A stretch of DNA of 64,000 bases from Ananas comosus (Eukaryota > Streptophyta > Magnoliopsida > Poales > Bromeliaceae): NCBI RefSeq assembly GCF_001540865.1, contig NC_033631.1, positions 9,555,133 to 9,619,132 of the forward strand, written 5' to 3'. Position numbers and translations under genes: made by a program. Under the pieces are notes generated by a model, which was given only the letters and a program-made list of their open reading frames with translations, was not told the DNA's origin and searched no databases. Positions 33,375 to 45,135 of the stretch are shown here, one piece after another (position 1 is the stretch's first letter; each line of letters opens with the position of its first letter).

Positions 33375-36300
33375 ATGGCATCTGGGTCATCGAAGAGCTC
33401 GTCGCGTAGCACTGCAGGCTCGCAGTGGACTGCGAAACAAAACAAGACGTTCGAGAGGGCGCTCGCTGTCTACGACAAGGACACACCCGACGTGGCTCGA
33501 GCCGTCGGAGGGAAGACGCCCGAGGAGGTGAAGCAGCATTACGAAAAACTCGTTAGGGACGTCCAGCAGATCGAGTCTGGCCGCGTGCCGTTCCCTGCGT
33601 ACACTAGCTACTCATACAGTCGCGAAGGAAACACTGCTGCCAATGAAGAGGAGAGGTATATATACCATCTACTAATTATTTATCACTTAAAAAAAAAAAA
33701 TGAACAGTTACTAAACATATGCTCCCCTTTTTTTGGTAAAAGAGTTAATGCATGGCAATTTTTTCATTTAACCTATAAAGAGTTTTATACACGAAAAAAA
33801 CGTGAATACAGACTTAACAAAGACCTTTTTTTTTTTTTTTTTTTTTTTTTTGAGAAAAGATACACGTTTCCGTTTCCAATTCATTGGACTATACGAATTA
33901 AGGCTTACAAATTGGAACACAAGAAAAAAAAAAAAAAAAAAAAAAAAAAGACTTAACAAAGACTTAACAATCGTTTTTGACTGGTTAAAATTTACATATA
34001 CCATTCAGTAAATGGGCCCCACATTAACTCTGAATATTTGACTTGTGCTTCTCCATGTATATTACATGCTTAAAGCATGAGAACCTTGCTTTGATCTATA
34101 AATGACGTTTACATCTTAGGTTGCTTTAAATCCTAAATTTTAAAAAATTTGAAATTTTATTTTTTCTAAATTAATTATATCTTGGTTTTAGTCATTTTCG
34201 AATGATTTAGTAAGATTTTTTTAAGTACAAATGATTTTCATTCATTTTTCATTTAGATTTGTTAGAACTCAATTTCTATGCAAAATATTTAAAATTAAGT
34301 ACGTAAATTAAAGCAGTATTAAGAAAAACTCATTAGCTAGGGACGAGTAGATGACCACAAGTGGCCGAGAAAAACATACCATAAAAAGAAGAGATTTCAT
34401 ATAGTAATTGTTTAAAGTTGCTTAATATATATACTTCTTATTTTTAGACATAAATAGAGTATGAATATAAATTTTTTTTTTTCATTTTGACTGATCGCCT
34501 GTGTCTAACGTAGTGAGTAAGGGTTTAATAATTGATTTCAAAGGTCCCAAGTTGATGTAACATTCAATTAATGAGCGCTACAACTATGGAAGAAGAAAGA
34601 ATTAATTCTAAAAAATTTGACTTTACTTCTCCATGTACAAAGCATGTTGTTTTAATATTATTTGGTTACTTTAAATTCTAAGTTTTTCCAAATATATACC
34701 TTTATTTTAGTCATTTTGAATAATTTAATAAGATTTTTTTCGAATACAAATGATTTTAATTCAATTTTCGTCTTTTACGGTTATATTTGTAAGAACACAA
34801 TTTCAATCCGAAATATTAAATATATGAGGTGAAGCAACATTACTAAAAGAGCAGATACAAGTTGCTTAATATATGCTTTTTTTTATTTAGTGGCAATTTT
34901 TTTTTATTTGGCCTATAGAAATTTTCGACACAAAAAGAATCTAAATATAGAGTTAACAAATTTTTTTTTTATTTTGATAATCGGCTGTACCTAGTACAGT
35001 TGACTAAGAGTTTGATGGTTGGTTGGTACTCGAGATTCTAAGTTTATGCATCATTCAACAAATGAGTCCTACATGTATGAAATAATAAGCAATTAATTCT
35101 AAAGTTTTGGCTTTGCTTCTCTATATATTACATGCTTAAAGCATGCTGACCTTGATTTGGTTTACAAATAACATATTATACATGTTATTTGATTGCTTTA
35201 AATCCTAAATTTTAAAATTTTGAAATTTTATTTTTCCCAAATTTATAGTTTGATTTTGGTCATTTTGAATAATATAGTAAAGTTTAAAACAGATTATTTC
35301 TATTCAATTTTCATCATTTGATGTTAGATTTATGAGAATTCAATTTCTATTCAAATTATGTCCATTCTTAAAATAGTTATTTTACCCTTAAAATAGTTAT
35401 TAAGAATAAATTAAAAAAATTAATTCCTATTTAATTTAATTTATACCGATTTTCATATATCTTTATAATTTAATTAAGAACGAATAGAACATTTAAATTA
35501 AGCTTTATTTCTGTTAGATTTTCTATTTCCGACTTTTACATTTTTTATACTTTTTCATATTTTCATATATTTTTATATATTACAGCTAAATGAATATAAT
35601 TGCAGAATTGAGCTTCTATGCTTTTAAAAGTACAAAGTCATTGGTGCTTGTAAGTTTTCGGCCCTTGGATTAAAGGATGTGCGGTTAGGATGATGTGGGC
35701 CTCCTAGGGTTGAGTGGGTGGTTGGTTGAATAGTATAATCTAACGGGTAAAAATGATCAAAGGCATAGATCTAACGGTAAAAAATTTACAAGTACCAAGT
35801 GCTTGGTACTTTTACAAGCACCATAGTCGGACTCTATAATTGCATTAATTTTATCAGATTCCTATTTAATTTAATTTATACCGATTTTCATATATTTTTA
35901 TAATTTAAGAGTGAATAGAACATTTAAATTAAGCTTTATTTCTGTTAGATCTTCTATTTCTCACTTTTAAATTTTTTTTATATTTTCATATATCTTTTTA
36001 TATAATTTTATTTTCGCTGAAGTAATTCTATTGTAGCTAATGGTCTTTTCAGCATAACATTTTAATTTAGATACAAAGATCAAAAATCAAGAATAAGATG
36101 ATTTCTATTTATTTTCTAGTAAATGCAACACTTGAAAAAAGTAGAATAGTATAAGAAGGTATAAATGATAGTACATAATTTACATAAATAACAGAGAATA
36201 TTGTATTGAACTTATTTATCCCATTAAACTTATCAGTTTAACATCTTTTTTATAAAAGGAAGAATTAGACTTTGCTTCTTGAAGCATGCTTCACAACGCA

Positions 36301-37077
36301 TTACTTCAATCTGTAACTCACATATACATCTTATATAGTTTTCATGAAATTTAGAATTCTACAATTAGAATCATAGATTTTTCAAAATCATTATTCGAAT
36401 TACAATCAATTTGGAGAATTTGGTATGTTCTAAAATTTCCACATGTATTATGATTTAAGAATTTTGTGAAAACAAGAATCAAATTTTTGTCAAATGGAAA
36501 TAGTATTTGATGTAACTGCAACTTTGTTTAATGATTGAAGCTTGACTGCGAAGATAGTATTGGATGTACAGGTGTGCCTACCTTATAAACGTAGCGAAAC
36601 AAACTCTTTAATTTTTAAGCCTCAATTCCATCATATACTTTAATACCTACGTTGTCCGTCATGATTCTATATACTACTATTTTTTAACCGCCAATCACAT
36701 CGCATATTTCAATATGCAACTTGTAGTTGTCTATACTAATCTAGCTAGTATGTAATAGAAAAATGGATGATTCTGAAAGGACGCTAATGTTGTGCACCTG
36801 TTGAAGGCACATTATTTCTACTCACTGAGATGCATTTTAAACTAAAATAGATTTTATTGCTTTGAATTTCCAGTGATGGTTTTATATGCATATTTTTAAA
36901 GCATAATATGCTTTCAAAATTTCTTCTATAGATCTCGATCCATGAAATTTCATGTTTTTATAATTTGCTTAAACTTTGTCCGAATAAAATCAGAAAATAG
37001 ATTTTTTTTAATTAATGTGTAACACCAGTTAATCTTACTACTTCTACATGCTTTACAGGTTGAAGTATCTAAATTAA
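33375..37077 (+). CDS. RL: RADIALIS-like SANT protein with a four-residue deletion in the SANT domain
   Basis: RADIALIS-like proteins are short single-SANT/MYB nuclear proteins that compete with larger MYB partners. Exon 1 is 33375-33655, beginning [12 protein letters not shown] and containing [20 protein letters not shown] and [20 protein letters not shown]. Exon 2 is 37059-37077 (LKYLN then stop). The junction AG|GT...AG|G keeps the phase, giving 99 residues. Compared with the neighbour at 40204, RWHN is missing between DTPD and VARAVGG, a clean 12-nt in-frame deletion between 33491 and 33492. It removes the second core tryptophan of the SANT fold, so folding or partner binding is probably altered. 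The frame is otherwise open and the splice sites are good. The intron is 3.4 kb against 0.6 kb in the neighbour. It could be a neofunctionalised copy or an early pseudogene. Confidence 0.85.
33826..33949. repeat. Poly-T and poly-A tracts in the intron
   Basis: A T run of about 26 and an A run of about 25, some 70 bp apart and in inverted orientation, flank TTCCAATTCATTGGACTA. The word GACTTAACAAAGAC also recurs around the A run. Confidence 0.8.
33977..35160. repeat. Diverged tandem duplications filling the RADIALIS-like intron
   Basis: The motif TTGACTTGTGCTTCTCCATG followed by CATGCTTAAAGCATG occurs at about 34038, in shortened form near 34618, and again near 35105. Between them SINE-like text with an A-box-like region (GTTGACTAAGAGTTTGATGG near 35005) recurs. 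This suggests intron growth by repeated local duplication of units of about 500 bp. Confidence 0.55.
35425..36000. repeat. Direct repeat of about 150 bp on both sides of a family B element
   Basis: CCTATTTAATTTAATTTATA followed by CCGATTTTCATATAT and AATTAAGCTTTATTTCTGTT occurs at about 35430-35560 and again at 35860-35980. A family B element lies between the two copies. Confidence 0.75.
35613..35836. mobile_element. Small inverted-repeat element, family B copy 6, in the intron
   Basis: Left GAGCTTCTATGCTTTTAAAA, right CTTTTACAAGCACCATAGTC. The family middle TCGGCCCTTGGATTAAAGG and GTGGGCCTCCTAGGGTTGAG is well kept. Non-coding. Confidence 0.7.
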
Positions 37078-37265
37078 GCTCCAGTGAAGAATGAAGAACA
37101 GAAACAAGTCCTGATATTGCTAGATAATTATAGTTTAGATCAAGAAGATCCGTTATTAGTTATCATATAGAAGACTTAGTTTGTGCTCTCTTGTATATGT
37201 CTAGTTCTCTCTTCCAATAAAAATGTATTAATTAAAGAAAGTCATATGTATTAGACGTTAGTGTC

Positions 37266-37385
37266 AGTGTATTTGTTGTTTAATAAAAGTTTATTTGATA
37301 GGGTGAGTGTATTTGTTGTTTAATAAAAGTTTATTTGATAGGGTGAGTGTATTTGTTGTTTAATGAAAGTTTGTTTTATATATGT
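37266..37385. repeat. Three tandem copies of a 40-bp unit
   Basis: AGTGTATTTGTTGTTTAATA plus AAAGTTTATTTGATAGGGTG repeats at 37266, 37306 and 37346, the third copy diverging at its end. It lies about 190 bp after the stop codon of the first RADIALIS-like gene, possibly within or near its 3' untranslated region. Confidence 0.92.
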
Positions 37386-38084
37386 TATTAAACATCTTTG
37401 TACCCATTGGTTGTGATTGAAGGAATAATATTTGTCCTATAATAACTATGTAGTTCACTATATATAGCATTAATTGTGTGATAGAGCAAAAGGCATAAAT
37501 CAACTTGTGTGGAGAATCAGGATTGGCATGGCCTCGAGTTTTAGGGCTTTACATCGAAGTGGGCACAAAACACTGGAACGTGTGGGAGTCGAAGTCATAT
37601 TCATCCTATAAGAGAATCTGGTTTGATTTTAAGCATAAGCTGCATATGTATTCTAGACTAAGTTACTTTATGTTGTTATCAAAGAATCGGCTTCTGCTGA
37701 TATGCTGCAGCAAACAATATGCTTTTAGTTCGTGAATTTTTGATGAATTGAAGAGAAAAACAACAACAACAACAACAACAACAAAAAGAAATTAATTTGT
37801 GGCTCTGCACTAGGCATATTAGTGCATCACTTTTGCCTACTTTTCTGTTTTTTTTTTTATAAAAAAAGAATATATTATTAACGTTGCATATATTTTCCGT
37901 GAAAAATGCCCAGTATCTATCTGGTAAAGTCAAAACACTTTTCTATCTAAAACTACAATTTTAGTTGAAAAATAATTTGATTAAGTAAAAATAAAATATG
38001 GGTCAACTTGCCATATATCAAGAAAAAATTAAAATCGACAACTATATATATGTGCGCTGAATCATAAGGATTATTAAAAAAAAA
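37386..38084. other. Intergenic DNA between the two RADIALIS-like genes
   Basis: No gene recognised. A (CAA)n microsatellite is at about 37760-37785. The plus-strand frame at 37505-37735 has no family features. Confidence 0.5.
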
Positions 38085-38222
38085 AAAATAGAGAATGATA
38101 GCATGCTATCACTTCATTAATTTTTTTTAAAAAAATAATTAAAAATTTTAAACAATTAGATTTAGAATTTGAAACTCAGATACTAACAATTAAATCTTTT
38201 GCCACTTTGTACTAGAAATGAG
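38085..38222 (-). repeat. Diverged SINE copy, minus strand
   Basis: TAGCATGCTATC at the left and TTTTGCCACTTTGTACTAGA at the right match the tail and A-box ends of the SINE at 16725, in reverse orientation. The B box is degraded. Confidence 0.5.
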
Positions 38223-38280
38223 CGGGTTTTTTTTTTTCATTTGTCGATGTCATGCTTTTAAATGTCATCTCCTTAAACAT

Positions 38281-38357
38281 GGTGACAAATTCAATTTCAC
38301 TGATATTGCCACATATCTTATGTGACAAATTCAATTTCACTGATATTGCCACATATC

Positions 38358-38397
<40 letters not shown>

Positions 38398-38398
38398 A
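38281..38398. repeat. Tandem 41-bp duplication followed by (CT)n
   Basis: GTGACAAATTCAATTTCACT then GATATTGCCACATATCTTAT occurs twice in succession, then about 18 CT units. Confidence 0.92.
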
Positions 38399-39240
38399 TT
38401 ATTATTTTTCTTTTTAAATGTTGACTCCTGTGAAAGTGGGAGACAGACGAGTGAACAGATGCAGCAGCAGGACAAGGCCAACGAACCTTTCTCTGTAAAA
38501 GATGTAAGACAGCTTGATTATGCTAATATGCTTTAGGCTTCTCTTGGGATTGCAAGCAAAATACGAGTTTTAGACGCACGACGAAAAAATGCGATAGAAA
38601 AATATTTTATTTTCGTAGATAACAGCGTGGGGGACACATTCAGAGTAATAAATTCCAACTAGCTGATAGTTCCAATCTTAAACCAGCAATTTTGATTAAT
38701 TTTTCATCTTTAATTTGAACTGTACCTGCAATTTTGATTAATTTTTCATCTTTGAACTGTCATTATCCGTTTTCCATGATATTTATCTTGCACATCCAAA
38801 ATTAACTGATAATTTTAGAAACAGTGACTTGACATGTTACAACATAAATTTACATCTATTGGCATCTGAAATTCACTCTGGGACTAAACATTTTTAAAAA
38901 ATATATGATATTTAGAGTTTAACTTTGATAGAAGAAAAGTCAACAAAGTTTGGGTTCAAAGTAAAACCAGAATAATAATAAACCAACCAATTACCCCCTT
39001 ATGAAAAAGAGTAGAAAACCAGGGCATCTTTAATGTTTTTTTTACTTTTTCAAATATAGAAATATAGAAGGGAATAATAAATTAGTTACAATTCTTACAT
39101 ATTCATTAAATTTATTTGACAATAGAAAGTAAAAATACCTAAAAAGTAACTATTTTGTGCTTTTATTTTGGTCGAGTTGTCATTCACAACATATTTTAAG
39201 CTAATCAATGAAGCCAGTATACAAATTTGATGCTTAAAAA

Positions 39241-39337
39241 AATAGACAACAACAATACTAAGAATGACAATTTATAGCGCAGATCTGAATAGACAACAAC
39301 AATACTAAGAATGACAATTTCTGGCGCAGATCTGAAT
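39241..39337. repeat. Tandem 47-bp duplication
   Basis: AATAGACAACAACAATACTA plus AGAATGACAATTT and GCGCAGATCTG occurs twice in direct succession with two adjacent base differences. Confidence 0.92.
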
Positions 39338-39800
39338 CTATGCGGCAATCCATCCTTACTGGAGTGGGAACGGGGAGGATTTTGTCCTTGGGGGACTAGA
39401 ACGGAAAAAAAATTATCCCAGCTCCCAGTAACAGGCGGCCGACAAAATTTCTAATTTTTGCGAAATAATATATTTAAAACATTCATAAATTATTAAATTT
39501 AATTAAAAATATTAAACATGTTTTTTTTTAAAAAAATGATATTTGTTTGTTATATATTTTTAGTAATTTGGTTAGCCATACTAAATAATTTGATATTTTG
39601 AAAAATAAACTTAATAATTGATAGCATTTAAACAAATTTAAATTTAATAAATTTTAAAAAAATTCGCGGTATTTCTGCGGGGACGGAGGAATATTTTTTC
39701 CGCGGGAATGTGGCGGGAATGGGATTCTTTAAAAACCTGCGGGCGGGGACGATGAAGGGCCCCCCGTCCATGCCCCGCCCCGTTATCATCCCTTAAGCAA
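39338..39800. mobile_element. Possible non-autonomous element with G-rich ends
   Basis: The left part has GGAGTGGGAACGGGGAGG. The right part has GCGGGAATGTGGCGGGAATG, GGGGACGATGAAGGG and CCCCGCCCCGTTATCATCCC. The two parts are imperfect inverses and enclose AT-rich DNA, as in the G-rich hAT-type elements common in plants. No target duplication was found. Confidence 0.4.
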
Positions 39801-40081
39801 TACCAAACGAGGTCTAAGTAAGCAGCTGAGTAGAGAAAAAAAACAAAGAAACAAATCATATTGGGTGAGGGTGAGATAACCAAGCAATTATTAATGAGAT
39901 GAAAAGATCCCCCACTTCCCCGGGACAAATCTGGGTTCTTTCTCCACACTTTTTTTTGTGGCTCTCTTAAGCCCCGTAGTTATACCTTATTCTCCATATT
40001 TCTCCCTCCTCACTTTAGACCTTTGCAGATACTATTCCCCTTCCCATCACCCCTCCCCCACCTCTCAACCTTTTTGACCCT

Positions 40082-40089
40082 TATAAATA
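40082..40089 (+). promoter_or_regulatory. TATA box of the second RADIALIS-like gene
   Basis: TATAAATA, 115-122 bp upstream of the ATG at 40204, in a pyrimidine-rich context (CCCCTTCCC, CCTCCCCCACC just upstream). Confidence 0.65.
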
Positions 40090-40203
40090 CCCCACACTCA
40101 CCATACTCACCTCCTCATAGCAAGCACTACAACAAATATCCCAGCTCAAAGATAACCAGTAGTTGTAGTAGTTCACAAGTTTATTTAGATAATATATATT
40201 TTC

Positions 40204-41094
40204 ATGGCATCGTGCTCGATGAGCTCGTCCCGCGGCTCGGTGTCGCAGTGGACGCCGAAGCAGAACAAGCTGTTCGAGCAGGCGCTGGCGGTGTACGACA
40301 AGGACACGCCCGACCGCTGGCACAACGTGGCGCGGGCGGTCGGGGGGAAGTCCGCCGAGGAGGTGAAGCGGTACTACGAGCAGCTCGTGGAGGACATCGA
40401 GCGCATCGAGTCGGGCCGCGTGCCGTTCCCCATCTACCGCTCCTCCGGCGGGAAGGGCGGCGGCGCCGTCGCCTATGAGGAGCAGAGGTAGTTAACCAGA
40501 ATTCTGAACCGCGTACAATATCCGAGAGCATCTCTACTTATTAGCTTAAGCTTTTGAATTTGTTCGAACTCTCTATTTAACATGGTATTAGAGCATGATT
40601 GATATCCAAAGTCCGCCTTTTATATTAGCACATGATAAGAATTTATATACTTTTCGGCTAAATAGGTGAAAACTTCAATTTGAAGCTTTTATATATACAA
40701 AACGTAGCGAACAATTATATATAAGGTCTTATTCAAAAGCACTTCTATAAAAATGCTTTTTTTAAGAATTCTGTTAAACAACACTTCAACAGAAACTTCA
40801 CGCTAACAAAGATCTCACGCCTTTCCAAGGTCATAGCTACACAACCAATGGCTTTTCCTAAACCTTTTTTGGGGTCACACTCGGGCCACTTTATTCTTTT
40901 AAGAGAATCTTTGTTCTTCTTGGAATCTACTTATCTTCATGTACCTTTCATATCTGCAAAAAGCATATGTGACAGGGAGTTACATAAAGATTGATGGACA
41001 TATATATACTCTACTTAAGAGCTAATTATTATGGGTTATAATTTGTTTTATTGTCTTATATATGTTTTACAGGCTCAAGCACTTGAAGCTCTAA
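40204..41094 (+). CDS. RL: RADIALIS-like SANT/MYB protein, intact
   Basis: Small nuclear single-SANT protein of the RADIALIS-like group, predicted to act by competing for MYB-interacting partners in organ and flower development. Exon 1 is 40204-40487 and exon 2 is 41073-41094 (LKHLKL then stop), joined through AG|GT...AG|G, giving 101 residues. After a Ser-rich start, the SANT domain runs from [20 protein letters not shown] through [20 protein letters not shown] to [20 protein letters not shown]. The tail is PFPIYRSS with a Gly-rich stretch. A reading frame that ignores the splice stops right after EEQR; the spliced version ends in the usual LKxLKL. Exon 1 is strongly GC-rich, unlike the AT-rich flank. 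It is a tandem paralogue of the gene at 33375. Confidence 0.95.
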
Positions 41095-42225
41095 TCAAGC
41101 AAGATGAAGAAACAATTAATGGTGCATATATGCATGGTGTCTATTGGAAGAAGGGATGTTGCTGTTCTCTCAAGTGTAGTATAGATTCTAATTAATTAAT
41201 GGTCTTAGTAACTTTAACAAGATAAGAAAATGCTGATCTTATTAAGGTATTTATATATGTAGATCTTTCATTTTCAAGCCCTTCGAATTATCTCTATCCT
41301 CATGTAAATCTGCTAATTGTACGTAAGGTATGGTATAAAATATATGTGTAGTTATTTTCTATGTAACTCTTTGAGAATGTATGTAACTCTTTGAGAAAGT
41401 TTGTGGAGTTTATTATTGTATATTCTATGTTGGCCAATTAAGGTTTCATGGCGAAAGCAAGATTTAGTCTATGAACTCTAGAAAGAAAGTTGCAATGATT
41501 TCAAATTAAGAGATAAAAAGAATAAAATAGCCATAAGCTGTCCTAATTAATGTTACTGTAGTTCTTGGAATTTGTCTATATTTTTATTTTATTAATAACA
41601 ATAAAATAAAATAAAATCTGAAACACCTATTGAATATAAAAATAAAAAATATTAAGTTTTAGGAGAACAACAGTTTTTTTTTTCATATAATTTAACATAG
41701 TATCAAAATAAAAAATTTTACGTTTAAATCCGCTCATAATGTTATTTAATTTTCTCTCATTCAATAAAATTCACATTTTGAACTTGTCACGAAACAAATC
41801 AAGATATAAGAAAAAGTATAGAATATAAATATTAAAAAATACTGTTATGCATGCAATACAAAAAAATGTGCACTTAGTCTGTGTGTGCACGTGACAAGCT
41901 ATAATTTATTACATGCACCACACTGTGTATAATACATCAAGATCTTCAAAAGTCATAAGAGGCCTTGAAATCTATATCAAAACCAATATAAATTTTTCCA
42001 TCACCCTTGAGGCTTTACTGTCTCACCCATGTAGCTTAATTTATCATCGGAATGAATGAAGCGGGTAGCGAGCTATTTTTTTCTCAAAAAACAAAAAAAA
42101 AGTTTCTCCCATGCAAAGAGTGATCGTTTTAATTTTTAACACCATTAACTTTTGCAATTATTTAATGTGCAGATATTAGACTTTAAAAAATTATAATATG
42201 TGATAAACAAATTATTTAGAGGTTG

Positions 42226-42372
42226 AGAGAAAAATAGCATGCTATCTCTTTTGTTTCTTTTTTGGAAATAAATTTAGCTAAAAATATAAACAAAGTAAGA
42301 TTCAAACTTAAAATCACGGATATCAACTAACAAGTCCTTAACAAACTATGCTAAATACAATCAGTGAGTTCT
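42226..42372 (-). repeat. SINE copy, minus strand, in duplication copy 1
   Basis: AGCATGCTATCTCTTTTG at the tail end and a degraded B-box/A-box region (AGATTCAAACTTAAAATCAC) in reverse orientation. Confidence 0.5.
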
Positions 42373-42786
42373 AATATTCATTTGGATAAAGCACTTTGCT
42401 CCTAAGTTTTCGAAAAGAAAAGTAACCTACTGGATTATATGATTCATAAACATTTGTATAAGGCTAATCCTAAATTTCACGCACTACCAAATTAATAATC
42501 TATAACTAAAATTCTTAAATAAGTACTATTTTTTTGACCCATAAGTTTGGCCAGTGCTCTTCTAGTCCTTCTCTAGACGATAACAAATTCAGTACAGTGT
42601 TTGGCAAATAGAACAGTCGAGAACTTTTGCCGTGGAAGGAACTAGAATTAAAATTTGCAGTCCCTACTCTCTGTAAGGAAAGGAAAGTGTGGCAAAAGCA
42701 AAAAACACAAACATCGATCATCATCGTATATATTCTCCAATCTAATTTTGAACTTCTGGTATATGATAAAAAATAATTTAAGATTT

Positions 42787-43331
42787 GAGTAGGGTTACTA
42801 TACTCTTATGAGTATTGGACCCTTCATACTCATAAGTTGTTTTCGATGATGGGACTTCCGAATCGACGATCCACTCCGTTAAATATGATCTACAGTATTT
42901 GAAACTTCTAAAAAATAAATTTCGTAATTTTTTGAAATCATAATAAAGTCTATCAAACGGGCATAAAATGAACGGTCAAAATCGAACGACATCCTAAAAA
43001 TGGATGATCGGATTCTTCAATTTAAGATCGAAATTATTGATCTTTATGTAGGTAGTGAATAGAATTTTCTATCAAAAATTCAACCGATTCCGATTCTTTT
43101 ACACCGTTAAACTAGCAAGTATCCCATATCGGCCGCTAAAAATTGTCAATTTTGTGAGTTTTTGATCGTAAGGCAAATGATGTCAAAAAATTATGAAATT
43201 TGATTTCTGAAAGTTTTAAATACTCTAGATAATATTTAACGGTACGGATCGTCGATTCGAAAACTCTATCATCGAAAACGACTTATGAGTACGAGGACGA
43301 TCGTACTCATAAGAGTATAGTAGCCGGACTC
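42787..43331. mobile_element. Family A element, copy 3 (545 bp)
   Basis: Left GAGTAGGGTTACTATACTC; right, inverted, GAGTCCGGCTACTATACTC. A terminal hairpin is present at both ends. The same family occurs at 2468, 3033, 44591 and 60319. Confidence 0.85.
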
Positions 43332-44027
43332 TTAAGATATAATTAATTAAGGCTAAAATGTAGATAAGCCTTCTCTAAATATCCTGTTTTGCACTTTCTG
43401 CCCTTATCTTTTTAAAAATTCTCTATTTTACTCCCTTACAATTTAAAGTTGTAACACTTTGTCCAACACCATTATTACTTCGGCANTTTTTTTTATATAA
43501 TTTAACATGATATCAAAATAGAAAATTTTAAGTTCAAATCCGCTCATAATGTTATTTAATTTTCTCTCATTCAATAAAATTCACATTTCGAACTTGTCAC
43601 GAAATCGCAAATCAAGATATAAGAAAAAGTATAGATTATAAATATTAAAAAATACTGTTATGCATGCAATACAAAAAAAATATGCCCTTAGTCTGTGTGT
43701 GCACGTGACAAGCTATAATTTATTACATGCACCACAGTGTGTATAATACATCAAGATCTTCAAAAGTCACAAGAGGCCTTGAAATCTATATCAAAACCAA
43801 TATGAATTTTCCCATTACCCTTGAGGTCTTACTGTCTCACCCATATATCTTAATTTATCATCTGAATGAATGAAGTGGGTAGCGAACTATCTTTTTTTCA
43901 AAAAAAAATAAAAGAAGCAAAGAGTGATCGATTTAATTTTAACACTATTAACTTTTGCAATTATTTAATGTGCAGATATTAGACTTTAAAAAATTATAAT
44001 ATGTGATAAACAAATTATTTAGAGGTT

Positions 44028-44172
44028 GAGAGAAAAATAGCATGCTATCTCTTAATTTTGTTTCTTTTTTGGAAATAAATTTAGCTAAAAATATAAAAAA
44101 ACTAAGATTCAAACTTAAAATCACGGATATCAACTAACAAGTCCTTAACAAACTATGCTAAATACAATCAGT
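44028..44172 (-). repeat. SINE copy, minus strand, in duplication copy 2
   Basis: Counterpart of the copy at 42226, with a three-base length difference in the T-rich part. Confidence 0.5.
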
Positions 44173-44590
44173 GAGTTCTAATATTCATTTGGATAAAGCA
44201 CTTTGCTCCTAAGTTTTCGAAAAGAAAAGTAACCTATTGGATTATATGATTCATAAACATTTATATAAGGCTAATCCTAAATTTCACGCACTACCAAATT
44301 AATAATCTATAACTAAAATTCTTAAATAAGTACTATTTTTTTGACCCATAAGTTTGGCCAGTGCTCTTCTAATCCTCCTCTAGACGATAACAAATTCAGT
44401 AGAGTGTTTGGCAAATAGAACAGTCGAGAACTTTTGCCGTGGAAGGAACTAGAATTAAAATTTGCAGTCTCTACTCTCTGTAAGGAAAGGAAAGTGTGGC
44501 ATAAGCAAAAAACACAAACATCGATCATCGTATATATTCTCCAATCTAATTTTGAACTTCTGGTATACTGAAAAAAATAATTTAAGATTT

Positions 44591-45135
44591 GAGTAGGGCT
44601 ACTATACTCTTATGAGTATTAGACCCTTCGTACTCATAAGTTGTTTTCGATGATGGGACTTCCGAATCGACGATCCACTCCGTTAAATATGATCTACAGT
44701 ATTTGAAACTTCTAAAAAATAAATTTCGTAATTTTTCGAAATCATAATAAAATCTATCAAACGGGCATAAAATGAACGGTCAAAATCGAACGACGTCCTA
44801 AAAATGGATGATCGAATTCTTCAATTTAAGATCGGAATTATTGATCTTTATCTAGATAGTGAATAGAATTTTCTATCAAAAATTCAACATATTCCAATTC
44901 TTTTACACCGTTAAACTAACAAGTATCCCATATCGGCCGTTAAAAATTATCAATTTTGTGAGTTTTTTATCGTAAGGTAAATAATGTTAAAAAATTATGA
45001 AATTTGATTTCTGAAAGTTTTAAATGCTCTAGATAATATTTAACGGTACGGATCGTCGATTCGAAAGCTCTATCATCGAAAACGACTTATGAGTACGAGG
45101 GCGATCGCACTCGTAAGAGTATAGTAGCCGGACTC
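44591..45135. mobile_element. Family A element, copy 4 (545 bp)
   Basis: Left GAGTAGGGCTACTATACTC; right, inverted, GAGTCCGGCTACTATACTC. Same length as copy 3 and aligned to it throughout. Confidence 0.85.

Larger units (their letters stand above)
41671..43485. repeat. 1.8-kb tandem duplication, copy 1
   Basis: Starts with a T run and CATATAATTTAACATAGTAT and ends CCATTATTACTTCGGCA just before the N at 43486. It contains a SINE-like unit (41995-42090), a SINE (42226) and a family A element (42787-43331). It matches copy 2 along its whole length with scattered substitutions and small indels. Confidence 0.92.

Noticed and set aside
33360..33956. 198-codon frame covering RADIALIS-like exon 1 and onward
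   Set aside because: After 33655 it runs through a splice donor into AT-rich intron with homopolymers; the family ends with a short second exon, found at 37059. The codon at 33360 is TTG, not ATG.
37266..37385. CRISPR-like array (three regular 40-bp repeats)
   Set aside because: There are no spacers between repeats, only direct tandem copies, and the context is a plant nuclear genome.
40023..40478. 151-codon plus-strand frame overlapping the second RADIALIS-like gene
   Set aside because: It is a different frame of the GC-rich exon; the true SANT protein is in the frame starting at 40204.
42515..44528. Two similar minus-strand frames of about 68 codons (42515-42724 and 44322-44528)
   Set aside because: They are the same sequence in the two copies of the 1.8-kb duplication; the conserved reading frame reflects recent duplication rather than selection, and no family is recognised.
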